34,243 nt of DNA from a virus: the IMG/VR virus record IMGVR_UViG_3300044301_002938, positions 1 to 34,243 of that record. The stretch is one strand, 5' to 3'. Of the stretch, positions 1 to 8,583 are shown piece by piece; within the stretch, counting starts at the first letter, position 1; each line of letters opens with the position of its first letter. The position numbers were made by a program, and so were the translations under genes. The notes beneath the pieces are model-generated. The model was not told where the DNA came from. It saw only the letters and a list, made by a program, of their open reading frames with translations, and searched no databases.

Positions 1-687
1 AAAGTTTTTAGCTATTTGATAAACTCCTTTATCTGTAACAGGACCAACTTTCGACACATCCCATCCAAACCATGTTCCTTTGTCATTAGACATCTGAACA
101 GTTTTTAGATTATAAATGTGGCTGTAAGTAGGTGGTGTAAATAAGCCATTTTTCCCTTGTAGCTTAAGACCCATCATAATTGAGTTCCATTTACGACTAA
201 TTTTTAATTGAGTCGCTTTCATAGAAATCAATGCTGTAGATGGAGTTTTACCCATAAGAATCACAAAGTGATTCGCAGTATTTTCCAGATAATTACCATT
301 TGGTAATCTATCTTTCCACGATTTATCACGAGTAGTTGTACTCACAATATCGCTATCTGCGCTATGGATTGCTACAGGAGCACCAGTGCTTTGACCTCTG
401 TCTTGCCATTCGACATATTGTCTTTCATAATGGACTGGTATAACATTTATACCTTTAGCTCCATCATAAAGCTCTTTGGTTACACTGTTTACAATCATTC
501 CAGGTTCTGCACCGTCAATAAACTTGGCATTTTGTTTATTAACTTCTGGAGATAATTGTCCCAATACTTTCAGAAATGGTAATGCAAGATCATCTTGCGT
601 CATATTCTGAGAGCCTGCATTTGCATCAGCTTCGAATAAATTCGTAGATAATGCACCTGCTTCTTCTTTTCTTTGTACTTGGTTCAT
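1..687 (-). CDS. Conserved phage protein, C-terminus cut by window edge
   Basis: Open frame of 229 codons from ATG at 687 to the left edge with no stop, so the C-terminus is missing. A Shine-Dalgarno-like AAGGAAC lies about 9 nt before the ATG, and the start follows the upstream stop by 2 nt, which indicates one operon with the 182-aa gene. The first 50 residues are polar, then come the segments DDLALPFLKVLGQLSPEV, GAEPGMIVNSVTKELYDG and VIPVHYERQYVEW. I have an impression of similar proteins in the DNA-metabolism region of other podophages, but I cannot name a family or a catalytic motif. There is no signal peptide or membrane segment. Function unknown; a role in replication or recombination is only inferred from position beside a Gam-like coiled-coil protein and a helicase. 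Confidence 0.8.
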   Translation of the reverse strand, partial: MNQVQRKEEAGALSTNLFEADANAGSQNMTQDDLALPFLKVLGQLSPEVNKQNAKFIDGAEPGMIVNSVTKELYDGAKGINVIPVHYERQYVEWQDRGQSTGAPVAIHSADSDIVSTTTRDKSWKDRLPNGNYLENTANHFVILMGKTPSTALISMKATQLKISRKWNSIMMGLKLQGKNGLFTPPTYSHIYNLKTVQMSNDKGTWFGWDVSKVGPVTDKGVYQIAKNF

Positions 688-689
688 TT

Positions 690-1238
690 TTATTTGTTCC
701 TTTTTATAGTTGTTTTATTTCCAACAAAAATGTTGAAAAGTTCCGTTGGCATTTCTTTACCTGCCTCAATACGCTCACGGACTAACGCTTTAAGAGTCAT
801 GGGTTCAACCTTCAACTTTTGTGTTGGTTGATACCCACGCTCTTGTGCAAGAGCAGCATAATCAGCTGCCTTGTTATCTTCGTTGCGACCAAAGGACACG
901 GATATCTCATTTTTGATTATATCCCCTAGTCCATTCTCACGAAGCCAGTTAAACGCCGCATCTCTATTTGCTATAGTAATGTTGGCGCTATAATTTGGTT
1001 TAACATCTACCGAAGAGCCATCTACAAGTTTAAGATGAGATAAACCCATCTCACTCATCATAGTTGGAATAACTTCTCCTGATAAATGTTCATGTTTTTT
1101 CTTTAATTGTTTCAAGTGTTCTTCATGATTTTCTATATTTCTTGAAACCTCTTCTAAGTTTTCTACTTGATCAGCTAAAGATTTAATATCTTCTGTTTTT
1201 TGTAAAACATTTGCTTTATCCTCTTCAAAATTAATCAT
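690..1238 (-). CDS. Coiled-coil phage protein, possibly Gam-like
   Basis: 182 aa. Residues about 5-55 form a heptad-rich, charged coiled coil; the rest is a compact alpha/beta domain with the segments GLSHLKLVDGSSVDVKP and LKVEPMTLKALVRER. An N-terminal coiled coil followed by a small domain recalls host-nuclease inhibitors of the Gam type, but the similarity is structural and weak; I see no diagnostic residue. The start overlaps the stop of the 131-aa gene by 8 nt, and an AAGGAAAAA stretch precedes the ATG. It is followed after 2 nt by the partial gene at the left edge, so the three minus-strand genes form one transcription unit reading leftward from the divergent promoter at 1629-1661. Confidence 0.8.
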   Translation of the reverse strand: MINFEEDKANVLQKTEDIKSLADQVENLEEVSRNIENHEEHLKQLKKKHEHLSGEVIPTMMSEMGLSHLKLVDGSSVDVKPNYSANITIANRDAAFNWLRENGLGDIIKNEISVSFGRNEDNKAADYAALAQERGYQPTQKLKVEPMTLKALVRERIEAGKEMPTELFNIFVGNKTTIKRNK

Positions 1239-1626
1239 CTATTTTTCCTTTCTCATATAAGTTAATTTCAATAGGATAATAGGTTCTTTCTTGTTTATCC
1301 CATTTTAAAAGTTTATAATTACCATTGGTCATTTCTGATACAATAGAACATGCAACCCCAATAATAGCTGGGTCACCTGTTAATAATAAAAAATCTTTCT
1401 TTCTAAAATTTTTTAAACCTTGTCTTAATTTATAAATTAAAGGACCTGGTGAAAAAATAATTTGAGAAAGCTCCGGTAATAAAAATTTAAAACCACCATA
1501 TTGTGCAGCACCCATAATATTTATTTTAGGATTGCCTACTTTTGTACCAGGAATTTCCTGAATAACATAAACTATGGACGGTTGTTTATCATCCATGACT
1601 GTTGTTTTATTATCTATAACTTTCAT
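1231..1626 (-). CDS. Unrecognised protein, first gene left of divergent promoter
   Basis: 131 aa if started at ATG 1626. The frame also has ATGs at 1644 and 1635, but those lie inside the palindromic promoter, and one at 1596; none has a good Shine-Dalgarno. If the promoter is used as drawn, transcription would begin at about 1626, giving a leaderless or nearly leaderless message. The protein is mixed alpha/beta with a hydrophobic stretch FLLLTGDPAIIGVACSIV and no motif that I recognise. It overlaps the following coiled-coil gene by 8 nt. Function unknown; location suggests early or DNA-metabolism expression. Confidence 0.7.
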   Translation of the reverse strand: MKVIDNKTTVMDDKQPSIVYVIQEIPGTKVGNPKINIMGAAQYGGFKFLLPELSQIIFSPGPLIYKLRQGLKNFRKKDFLLLTGDPAIIGVACSIVSEMTNGNYKLLKWDKQERTYYPIEINLYEKGKIDD

Positions 1627-1628
1627 GC

Positions 1629-1661
1629 TTGACATATAGTGCATTAGGAACTATATGTCAA
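1629..1661. promoter_or_regulatory. Symmetric divergent promoter / operator palindrome
   Basis: Two perfect 12-bp inverted arms, TTGACATATAGT (1629-1640) and ACTATATGTCAA (1650-1661), flank a 9-bp spacer. Each arm carries a consensus -35 hexamer TTGACA and the opposite arm supplies the -10-like TATATG at exactly 17 bp, on both strands: plus -35 1629-1634 with -10 1652-1657; minus -35 1661-1656 with -10 1638-1633. It sits between the only plus-strand gene (helicase, start 1683) and the leftward genes. The palindrome could also be a dimeric repressor site. The sequence match is seen directly; activity is inferred. Confidence 0.7.
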
Positions 1662-1682
1662 TACATAGAAAGAAGAAAAATT

Positions 1683-3113
1683 ATGAAATATAAATTTAAA
1701 ACAAAACCCTACGCGCATCAAATAACTGCGTTAGAAAAATCGTGGAACAGAGAAACGTATGCCTATTTTATGGAAATGGGTACTGGTAAAACAAAAGTAT
1801 TAATAGACAATGCTGCAATGCTTTATGATAAAGGTAAGATAAATGGACTTTTAATCGTTGCACCTAAAGGTGTGGTAGGAACGTGGTATAATCACGAGCT
1901 TCCAACTCATTTACCAAATCACATAGAGAATATGACGATATTATGGCAAGCAAATATCACAAAAAAACAAAAAGAAATTTTAGATAACCTATTTAAGGCT
2001 GGGGAAGATTTAAGAATTTTAGTTATGAATGTAGAGGCCCTTTCTACAGAAAAAGGTTATGATTATGCCTTTAAATTTTTACATGCTCATAATGCGTTAG
2101 TGGCAATTGATGAATCCACTACAATAAAAAATCCATCAGCAAAAAGAACTAAAAATATTATTAAATTATCTAATGTGGCTAAATATAAACGCATTATGAC
2201 AGGTTCTCCTGTTACTAAAAATCCTTTAGATTTATATAGTCAGTGTGAGTTTTTAAATCCTTATCTTCTGGACTTTACTTCTTATTATGCATTTAGAAAT
2301 AGATACGCTCAAATGAAAACTATTCATGTTCAAGGGAGGTCTATTCAAGTGGTAGATAAATTTCAAAATTTAGGAGAACTTTCAGACACTTTAAAAAATT
2401 TCTCTTATAGAGTATTAAAAGAAGATTGTTTAGATTTGCCTGATAAAATTTATATTAAAAGACAAATTACGTTGTCTCCCGACCAGAAAAAATTATATGA
2501 GCAAATGAGGAAAGAAGCTTTAGCTGTTTTAAATGGTAAAAAAGTTACAACTGTTAATGCTCTTACTCAGCTAATGAGATTACATCAAATCACATGTGGT
2601 CATTTTACCGCCGATGATGGAACTATTCAAAGAATCCCTAATAATAGAATTAGTGAATTAATGAGTGTATTGGAAGAAACAGAAGGAAAAGCTATTATAT
2701 GGGCTCACTACCAATGGGACATAAAAGATATAATTAAAGAAGTTGTTAAGGTCCATGGTCCGGGTTCCATTGTTGATTATTATGGACTCACGCCCCAAGA
2801 TGAAAGACAAAAGAATATTAAGAAATTTCAAAATAATGATAAATGTAGATTTATTGTGGGAACACCTCAGACAGGTGGCTACGGTATAACGCTTACCGCA
2901 GCCAACACTGTAATCTATTACTCTAATGGCTATGATTTAGAGAAAAGATTGCAATCTGAAGATCGGGCGCATCGAATAGGTCAAAAGAAAGCAGTAACAT
3001 ATGTTGATATTAATGCTGAAGAAACCGTTGATGAAAAAATTGTTAAATCTCTACGTAAGAAAATTAATATAGCCTCTGAAGTTTTAGGTGAAGAGCTTAA
3101 GTCTTGGATTTAA
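1683..3113 (+). CDS. SNF2-family DEAD/DEAH-type helicase
   Basis: 476 aa from ATG 1683; a TTG at 1629 in the same frame would translate the palindromic promoter and is rejected. Superfamily 2, SNF2/Rad54-like ATPase. Seen: Q-motif-like YAHQ (10-13), Walker A MGTGKT (32-37), DEST as Walker B (143-146), motif III TGSP (173-176), and in the second RecA-like domain VGTPQTGGYGITLTAA (motif V) and QSEDRAHRIGQ (motif VI, about 424-434), the SNF2 hallmark. Length is near minimal for two RecA lobes with no extra domain. Such phage helicases are thought to translocate on duplex DNA in replication or recombination; the exact role is unknown. It is the only gene on the plus strand here and converges with hsp20, leaving 51 nt without a clear terminator. 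A weak purine-rich AGAAAGAAG serves as ribosome site. Confidence 0.95.
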   Translation: MKYKFKTKPYAHQITALEKSWNRETYAYFMEMGTGKTKVLIDNAAMLYDKGKINGLLIVAPKGVVGTWYNHELPTHLPNHIENMTILWQANITKKQKEILDNLFKAGEDLRILVMNVEALSTEKGYDYAFKFLHAHNALVAIDESTTIKNPSAKRTKNIIKLSNVAKYKRIMTGSPVTKNPLDLYSQCEFLNPYLLDFTSYYAFRNRYAQMKTIHVQGRSIQVVDKFQNLGELSDTLKNFSYRVLKEDCLDLPDKIYIKRQITLSPDQKKLYEQMRKEALAVLNGKKVTTVNALTQLMRLHQITCGHFTADDGTIQRIPNNRISELMSVLEETEGKAIIWAHYQWDIKDIIKEVVKVHGPGSIVDYYGLTPQDERQKNIKKFQNNDKCRFIVGTPQTGGYGITLTAANTVIYYSNGYDLEKRLQSEDRAHRIGQKKAVTYVDINAEETVDEKIVKSLRKKINIASEVLGEELKSWI

Positions 3114-3164
3114 TCACGCAAAACATAGGATATACACGCGAGGCGCGCAGAAATTTCAAAACCC
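3114..3164. other. Convergent intergenic gap, no clear terminator
   Basis: 51 nt between the converging helicase and hsp20 stops. It holds a small G+C-rich patch (CGCGAGGCGCG, a 4-bp stem with 3-nt loop) in otherwise AT-rich DNA, without a clean U-run. I see no other element. Confidence 0.4.
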
Positions 3165-3572
3165 TTATTTTATATTTATTTTCTTCGGCTTCTTATCTTC
3201 TGGTGGATTATAATTTAATTCCACTTTCAACATTCCATCTTCAAGTTTAGCTCCTGTGCATTCAACATATTCAGACAGTTGTAGCTTTCTTTGGAAAGCC
3301 CGTTTAGCTACGCCTTTATGGACAAAGTCTTCTTTTTCTTCAGAAGATTTTCCTTCAATAGATAAAATACCTTCTTGAACTTCAACATTTATATCTGATT
3401 TTTTATAACCAGCTAATGCCATCTCTAAGATGTACTTATCTTTACCAGCTTTCTTTATATTATAATGAGGAAAGCCTGCGTTTATAGTTGGTAGACGATG
3501 AAATCTTTCAAAGAAATCTTCGAAACCAATATAGTTGGGTAGGAAATTGTTTAAATTTATTAGATCAGTCAT
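3165..3572 (-). CDS. hsp20: Small heat-shock protein (Hsp20, alpha-crystallin family)
   Basis: 135 aa. The alpha-crystallin domain spans about residues 38-125: DKYILEMALAGYKKSDINVEV, then the family signature GILSIEGKSSEEKED, then RAFQRKLQLSE and a beta-rich C-terminus, ending with an I-x-I-like KKINIK anchor that normally docks on a neighbouring subunit. The N-terminal arm is hydrophobic (NFLPNYIGFEDFFERF), as needed for client binding. It is an ATP-independent holdase. The start is fixed by a strong AAGGAGGT 6 nt upstream. It has its own promoter in the gap after the endolysin gene and ends convergent with the helicase. Hsp20 genes recur in marine cyanophages and related viruses; here it could protect virion or host proteins during infection (inference). 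Confidence 0.96.
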   Translation of the reverse strand: MTDLINLNNFLPNYIGFEDFFERFHRLPTINAGFPHYNIKKAGKDKYILEMALAGYKKSDINVEVQEGILSIEGKSSEEKEDFVHKGVAKRAFQRKLQLSEYVECTGAKLEDGMLKVELNYNPPEDKKPKKINIK

Positions 3573-3632
3573 AGTAACCTCCTTGTTTAGACAGTTAATA
3601 ATTAAGAGCCTTCCTAAAGCACTCTTACTTCT

Positions 3633-3660
3633 TATATATACTATTTTTTAAAAATTTCAA
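3633..3660 (-). promoter_or_regulatory. Sigma70-like promoter of hsp20
   Basis: On the minus strand, TTGAAA (3660-3655) is followed after 16 bp by TATATA (3638-3633), or after 18 bp by TATAAG. It lies in the gap between the endolysin stop and hsp20. The predicted start near 3626 would place an imperfect hairpin (arms AAGAG 3626-3622 and CTCTT 3608-3604, with an inner CTT/AAG) at the 5' end of the hsp20 leader. Pattern match only. Confidence 0.5.
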
Positions 3661-4155
3661 CTACTTTACGTAACGATCAGTCGACAGTCCTAGGATTGGT
3701 TTGTATTCCGTTTTCCCACTAGAATTTTTAATGGCCATTAAATACTCTTTTCTATTACTATTTATTTCTTTCTTATAACTTACGTGGACCCAGCCCGAAT
3801 TGGGTTGGCCCGGTTCAAAGTACTCGAGGATCAATTGATCAAACATAAGATTTTCTTTGATCCAGTCGCTGACTTCATTGTTAGGGGTGCCAAATATTTC
3901 AAAATCAGCCGCCTCTCCTTTGCAGTGCTGACTATTGCGTGAACTACCTATCTTTTGTGACAAAATTTCGTTGCGATAGCCCGAGGTAATAGTGACTACG
4001 TGGTTAAAATGGTCTCTAATGGGCTGTAGGACCCTTTCACAGAGCAATCTAAGGTTCTCCTGCTCATCCTCACTAGGGTTATTGTCAAGGCCCATCCTTG
4101 TAGCTGTTTGGGATTTGGTCAATTCTGCTAAGCTAAAATTTTTAGATAATTTCAT
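3661..4155 (-). CDS. Peptidase M15-family endolysin
   Basis: 164 aa, D-Ala-D-Ala carboxypeptidase / L,D-endopeptidase-like fold (Peptidase_M15_3 type) that cuts peptidoglycan peptide cross-links at lysis. Zinc ligands and catalytic residues visible: SGYR (58-61), SQH with His77, GEAADF with Asp84, and GWVHVSY with His124. The N-terminal segment FSLAELTKSQTATRMGLDN is the usual lead-in of this family. Length is complete. No signal peptide is seen, so export would rely on a holin; the membrane protein at 31367-31750 is a candidate. The ATG overlaps the stop of the 1475-aa gene as TAATG, with GGGAGA upstream. It is the last gene of the long leftward block before the hsp20 promoter. Confidence 0.93.
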   Translation of the reverse strand: MKLSKNFSLAELTKSQTATRMGLDNNPSEDEQENLRLLCERVLQPIRDHFNHVVTITSGYRNEILSQKIGSSRNSQHCKGEAADFEIFGTPNNEVSDWIKENLMFDQLILEYFEPGQPNSGWVHVSYKKEINSNRKEYLMAIKNSSGKTEYKPILGLSTDRYVK

Positions 4156-7100
4156 TATGTTCTCCCAGCAATTATTTTTTCACTAGGAGATAGTAGAGCT
4201 TGTTCTGTCCTTGTCAAGTTAGTAATTGGATTTTTTTGCTGTGTATTTTGTGATAATTTAGGCATTGGAGTGTTACCTAATGGTGGTGTTTGTATCTCTG
4301 TTTGTTCTTTTGGTGCACCAAATCCTTTAAATGGACTTACATTCTGCCATATTTTTTCAATTCCTCTTTTAATTAATCCTGGTTTTTCTTCTTTGGATTC
4401 TGGTTTTAAAGACTTGCCTTTCCATTCATATTGAACATCTTTTAATTCAGATTTAGGAAATGCATAGTCTTCATCTAAATAAAATTTCATGTCTGGATTA
4501 TCTTTAGTCATCTTAGCAGCTTGCTCTTCCAGTTGTTTAACTTTCTTTTTAAATCTAGCTTCAGAGAAGTTAGCTGGAACAAATTCGCCATTCATTAATT
4601 TTCTTATTCTTTTGTTAGGTATCTGAGCATCTTTTAATACTTTTTTAATATCTGATTCATCTAGATCTAATTTTAATGCGTCCTGAATAATATTATACAT
4701 TTCTTGTTGAATCTTAAATGCTTCTTCTTGCATTTGGTCAAACTCTCCTACAATAACTGACGGTCCTCTATTTATATAATCTTCTGGAGAATATATTTTT
4801 TCCGCATCATCCACTGCTCTTAGTAATTGATTAAATCTTCCAGCTTTATAAGACAAAGAATTTTTAACATCAATATCTATAACTCTAATACCAGCCATTA
4901 ATGCTAACAACTCATCTCTAAGAGAAATTTCTTGTCCACCTTTTTTAACATCACCTGTTAATCCTCTAAGAACTTTTTTCCCAGATGTTAAAGCTCCTGG
5001 TTCAATTCCTTTCCATATATGGGCATAAGACTTATCAAATTTATCGCTAAGACTATCAGACGCTGAGTAGATTCGAGAACCTGTAGCAGTGACACCACCT
5101 CTACCACCCATTAAATAACCTGGTGGCATAACGTCTTGCATTTTTTCCAGTCCAATTTGTTCTGAAATAAATGGTTCCATAAGAGTCATGATAGGACCAT
5201 CGGCTGAAAACATTTGACTTAGTATATAATCTTCTGTCTCTTGAGGATTTAATTCTTGTTTTTGAGCTTGCATTAAAGCTGCTTCAATTGGTTTTTGTAA
5301 TACATCGTACGGACTAAAGTATGAAAAGTTAATAGCTTTTGCTTTGCCCTCGTCCCAATCTGTTAAAGGAAGAAGATTGGATGCTCTGTCCCAGTCTGCT
5401 GCAAAGGATCTTTTATATCCATCCCATTGCTCTTCGCTTGATCCTGTTAACCATAAAGCTCCTTTGTATAAACCGTATCCATAGCCATAGAAACCTAAAG
5501 CAGCTCCCATTAATCTATTCAATCCCATTTGTCTTATTCTAGGATTAGGATGAGCTGCTTGTCTTAAACCAAAGTTCATTATATTCATTCCTGTTCTTAA
5601 AATTTCAGCTTGAAACGATACGAAGTTTCCAAAGAAAGGAATTTTTCTAATGTCTTTAATAAATTGTGGAACTTTACTATAAGTGGGATAAGTATTTCTT
5701 ATCTCCCATGCGGAAGCATCATCCAGTAAGTCATCAAATGTTTTTTTAGCTCCAGTTAATAAATCATCTTCATTAACATACTCTCCCATGTATCGTCTGT
5801 ATGCATTAAGAGCTTTTGCATTAGGAAATATTTCTGCTAGTTGAGATTTAACCCAGTGTCTTCCATACCATTTCCACATGTTATCACCACCTGCATAAAC
5901 CCTACTTGCTTTTTTAACAAACTGTGTATCTTGAAAACGTTGAAATAGTTTATCAGTTGTATTGATAGCTCCTCTATTAATATCTTTAATAACCGCCTGA
6001 ATTTCAGCTGCAATTACGTTTTCATCCATCGTTCCTAATCGAACTTCTTTTTCAATAGCGTCATAAAATTTTTTAGTATCTACTTTTCCAGGTGCTGGAA
6101 ATATATCTCGCCAAACTATTTTCATTGAATCAATAACACTTGTTCTTCCTCCTATGTGCATATTAACTAAAGGAAACAAAGCAGATGCTTCAACGTTTCT
6201 AACTTGTGTTTGTGGAGAGAAAACTGTCTTACCCATTTGAGTCATGACTTTAAATTGTAAAGCGTGTCTCCAAATAGCAATGTCAATTAATTTATCTAAT
6301 GGTCCTCCAACTCCTTCCAACATTCTTTTTGTTGCAGGAGATACATATAAACCTACTATGTCACTTGGTAAAACTCCTAGTCGTGGAATTTTAAAAATTT
6401 GCTTAGCTCCAACAATGTAAGGAATAGCTTCTGCTTCTGTTTTAAATGCAAGCTTGTTATCCAACATATATTTAGCCATCTTATCGTATTGTCTTTTAGT
6501 AACTAGCTCTGAAACCATTTCCATTCCGGTGTTACCAATTTGAGATTTTAAATCGGGACGTTCACCTATAAGTTTTCTAATAGCTGTAGGTAAAAGTTCT
6601 CCTTTTTTAAGAAATTTAAATTTATCATTTCTTAAATGTTTTAATCCAATTTTTTCCATTGCTGCTAAAGGATCTGATCCTTCTGTTCTTCCTGTGTGAA
6701 GAATGTTTTCCATGATACGTCTACCAAATAGATTATAGGCTCTATCTTTTGTTACATTTGGGAAAGCTCTTCGAGCTTCTTGTCTGTAATCTTTATTTCT
6801 TTTTACTACATTTCTTACAATCCAAGTTGAAGCGTTAATTTTATCCCTTGGATTTACTAAATATAAAGGATTGCTAAAAGTTCCAAAAGATGATCTTAAA
6901 TATTTATTAAGATCATTTAATAACATTATTTTGTATTCTTTAAATTTTGTAGAGTTAGGTAAAGCATCTGCATAAAGTTTTCTTAACATTGTTAATTGTT
7001 CATCTAAATCTTTAGCAGCTAATCTTAATTCTTTAGGAAGAGCATTTAGCCCACCCTTTAATTGACCTTTTAAATATTCTAATACTTGATCGGCAAAATA

Positions 7101-8582
7101 TTTTTCTCCAACAGGAGAAGTTTTATTAGTATTGTATCTTCTTTCAAACCCTTGAGCTAATTTGTAAGCTGAATTATTAATATCATCTAATACTTTAAAT
7201 AATCTTTTACCTTTAGATCTAATTGTTAATTTTGCTGCTTCATCGATTGTTCCTAAAGCTTCATTATATTTACCAAAAGAAGAAAAATAACTTAAAAAAT
7301 CTTGAAACTTTCTAAGTCTTTTTAATCCTTTATCCGGTGTTGTCTCTGGTATTAATTTCCATTCATCAAATGGAGGAAGCTGTCTAATCAAAGATTTATT
7401 TTTCATCGTAGGCATTCTTAAGTTTGCAGTTAACATAGGTACTACTGCTTTCTCTAAGACTGCTCCTGTCCAATCTCGTGTAGCTCTAGCAACAGCTGGA
7501 ACTCCTGGAGTTCTTGCTAAAATAGCTGAAGCTGTATTAAAAGTTCCTCCCACTCCTTTAAGAGTTAATCCTACTCCTGTTTTAACTACAGGTTTCACGC
7601 CCCACTTAGTTCCTAACTGAGCAGCTTTTCCAACTAAAGGAAAGCCACCACCAATCATTGCTCCTTCTCTTGCAAATCTAACTTTATTAATTAAAGTTGC
7701 TTTAGCTAATTCTTTTCCAGTTAAACCTTTAGTATTGATAGGTTTATTAATTCTTCCAGTACCTGGTTTACCTATTAAAGCTCCCCAACCTATACCTCTA
7801 TCCATATCAGGACGTCCACCACTTCCAACAAACGCATCAGCAAAACCTAAGATGAATACACCTTCTCCCATTCTTGTTGCAATCTTAGATCCTTTATGAG
7901 TTTTATTATATTCTTGAAGTTGTTTTAATTTTTTCCATTGCATTGCCCCATTTCTAATTTTAGTAGCAGCAGAAAGAGGAACGGCGTATTCTCCAATAAG
8001 TTTACTTATGTCTCCTAGCCATGTTTCAGGTTCATCGGCTGCAAAAGACAAACTTTTATCCATAACATCATTAAATTTTTCCTGAAAATCTGTACTAAAC
8101 GCATAATCAATAGGAGTTAAAACCCATTCACTAGCTGACTGAATAAAGTTTCCAGTTCCTTTCATTAACTGAGTAGCAATATCAGTATAACCTTCTACGT
8201 ATTTTTTTCTTCTTTGAAACTTTTTATTTGCTTGTTGCTTGGTAAGTTTTTCTAAAGTTTGTGGTTGTGTTCCCGGAACAAAACCTAATACAGACATTGC
8301 ATCAAACAATCCTTCTTTAGTATATTTAGTAGGTTTCTTTTTAGCTGGGAAAATTTTTTCTTCCGTTGCTATAAGCATTCTTTGAAAATCACTATAGTTT
8401 TCTATGTCTGCTTTCTTTTTCTTTTTAGGTCTAGTATAAAAAGGAAATTCTTGAGACCTTAAATCTTTTTTTATTTCTTTTTTACCGTAGCCTCTAGTGT
8501 CTCCACCTACTTCACCTTTTAAACCTTTATCTAAAATGTTTAATTTTATATCACTCCAAAGAGTTCTTTTGTCTTCGGCCAT
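4155..8582 (-). CDS. Very large internal virion / ejection-type protein
   Basis: 1475 aa, largely helical and Lys/Arg-rich at the N-terminus, with short hydrophobic segments (AMIGGGFPLVGKAAQLG; LMGAALGFYGYGYGLYKGAL) that could touch membranes. A region around residues 880-1030 contains VKKASRVYAGGDNMWKWYGR and PFFGNFVSFQAEILRTGMNI; this pattern resembles the helical domain of large polyvalent-type phage proteins (I recall it as LPD38-like, unverified), which are packaged and delivered with DNA. I see no transglycosylase or protease catalytic motif. Position next to last of the structural block, before the endolysin, fits T7-type internal core proteins. The start has GGAGG 8 nt upstream and follows the previous stop by 1 nt. 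The assignment as a virion ejection protein is inference from size, composition and place. Confidence 0.85.
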   Translation of the reverse strand: MAEDKRTLWSDIKLNILDKGLKGEVGGDTRGYGKKEIKKDLRSQEFPFYTRPKKKKKADIENYSDFQRMLIATEEKIFPAKKKPTKYTKEGLFDAMSVLGFVPGTQPQTLEKLTKQQANKKFQRRKKYVEGYTDIATQLMKGTGNFIQSASEWVLTPIDYAFSTDFQEKFNDVMDKSLSFAADEPETWLGDISKLIGEYAVPLSAATKIRNGAMQWKKLKQLQEYNKTHKGSKIATRMGEGVFILGFADAFVGSGGRPDMDRGIGWGALIGKPGTGRINKPINTKGLTGKELAKATLINKVRFAREGAMIGGGFPLVGKAAQLGTKWGVKPVVKTGVGLTLKGVGGTFNTASAILARTPGVPAVARATRDWTGAVLEKAVVPMLTANLRMPTMKNKSLIRQLPPFDEWKLIPETTPDKGLKRLRKFQDFLSYFSSFGKYNEALGTIDEAAKLTIRSKGKRLFKVLDDINNSAYKLAQGFERRYNTNKTSPVGEKYFADQVLEYLKGQLKGGLNALPKELRLAAKDLDEQLTMLRKLYADALPNSTKFKEYKIMLLNDLNKYLRSSFGTFSNPLYLVNPRDKINASTWIVRNVVKRNKDYRQEARRAFPNVTKDRAYNLFGRRIMENILHTGRTEGSDPLAAMEKIGLKHLRNDKFKFLKKGELLPTAIRKLIGERPDLKSQIGNTGMEMVSELVTKRQYDKMAKYMLDNKLAFKTEAEAIPYIVGAKQIFKIPRLGVLPSDIVGLYVSPATKRMLEGVGGPLDKLIDIAIWRHALQFKVMTQMGKTVFSPQTQVRNVEASALFPLVNMHIGGRTSVIDSMKIVWRDIFPAPGKVDTKKFYDAIEKEVRLGTMDENVIAAEIQAVIKDINRGAINTTDKLFQRFQDTQFVKKASRVYAGGDNMWKWYGRHWVKSQLAEIFPNAKALNAYRRYMGEYVNEDDLLTGAKKTFDDLLDDASAWEIRNTYPTYSKVPQFIKDIRKIPFFGNFVSFQAEILRTGMNIMNFGLRQAAHPNPRIRQMGLNRLMGAALGFYGYGYGLYKGALWLTGSSEEQWDGYKRSFAADWDRASNLLPLTDWDEGKAKAINFSYFSPYDVLQKPIEAALMQAQKQELNPQETEDYILSQMFSADGPIMTLMEPFISEQIGLEKMQDVMPPGYLMGGRGGVTATGSRIYSASDSLSDKFDKSYAHIWKGIEPGALTSGKKVLRGLTGDVKKGGQEISLRDELLALMAGIRVIDIDVKNSLSYKAGRFNQLLRAVDDAEKIYSPEDYINRGPSVIVGEFDQMQEEAFKIQQEMYNIIQDALKLDLDESDIKKVLKDAQIPNKRIRKLMNGEFVPANFSEARFKKKVKQLEEQAAKMTKDNPDMKFYLDEDYAFPKSELKDVQYEWKGKSLKPESKEEKPGLIKRGIEKIWQNVSPFKGFGAPKEQTEIQTPPLGNTPMPKLSQNTQQKNPITNLTRTEQALLSPSEKIIAGRT

Positions 8583-8583
8583 T

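Noticed and set aside
364-555. Plus-strand open frame within the partial left-edge gene
   Set aside because: It is antisense to a continuous minus-strand coding region with a ribosome site and has no coding-like composition of its own.
1629-1682. TTG-initiated N-terminal extension of the helicase
   Set aside because: It would translate through the palindromic promoter and has no ribosome site; ATG 1683 starts right before the Q-motif region.
3140-3160. G+C-rich patch as a bidirectional terminator
   Set aside because: Only a 4-bp stem and no U-run on either strand.
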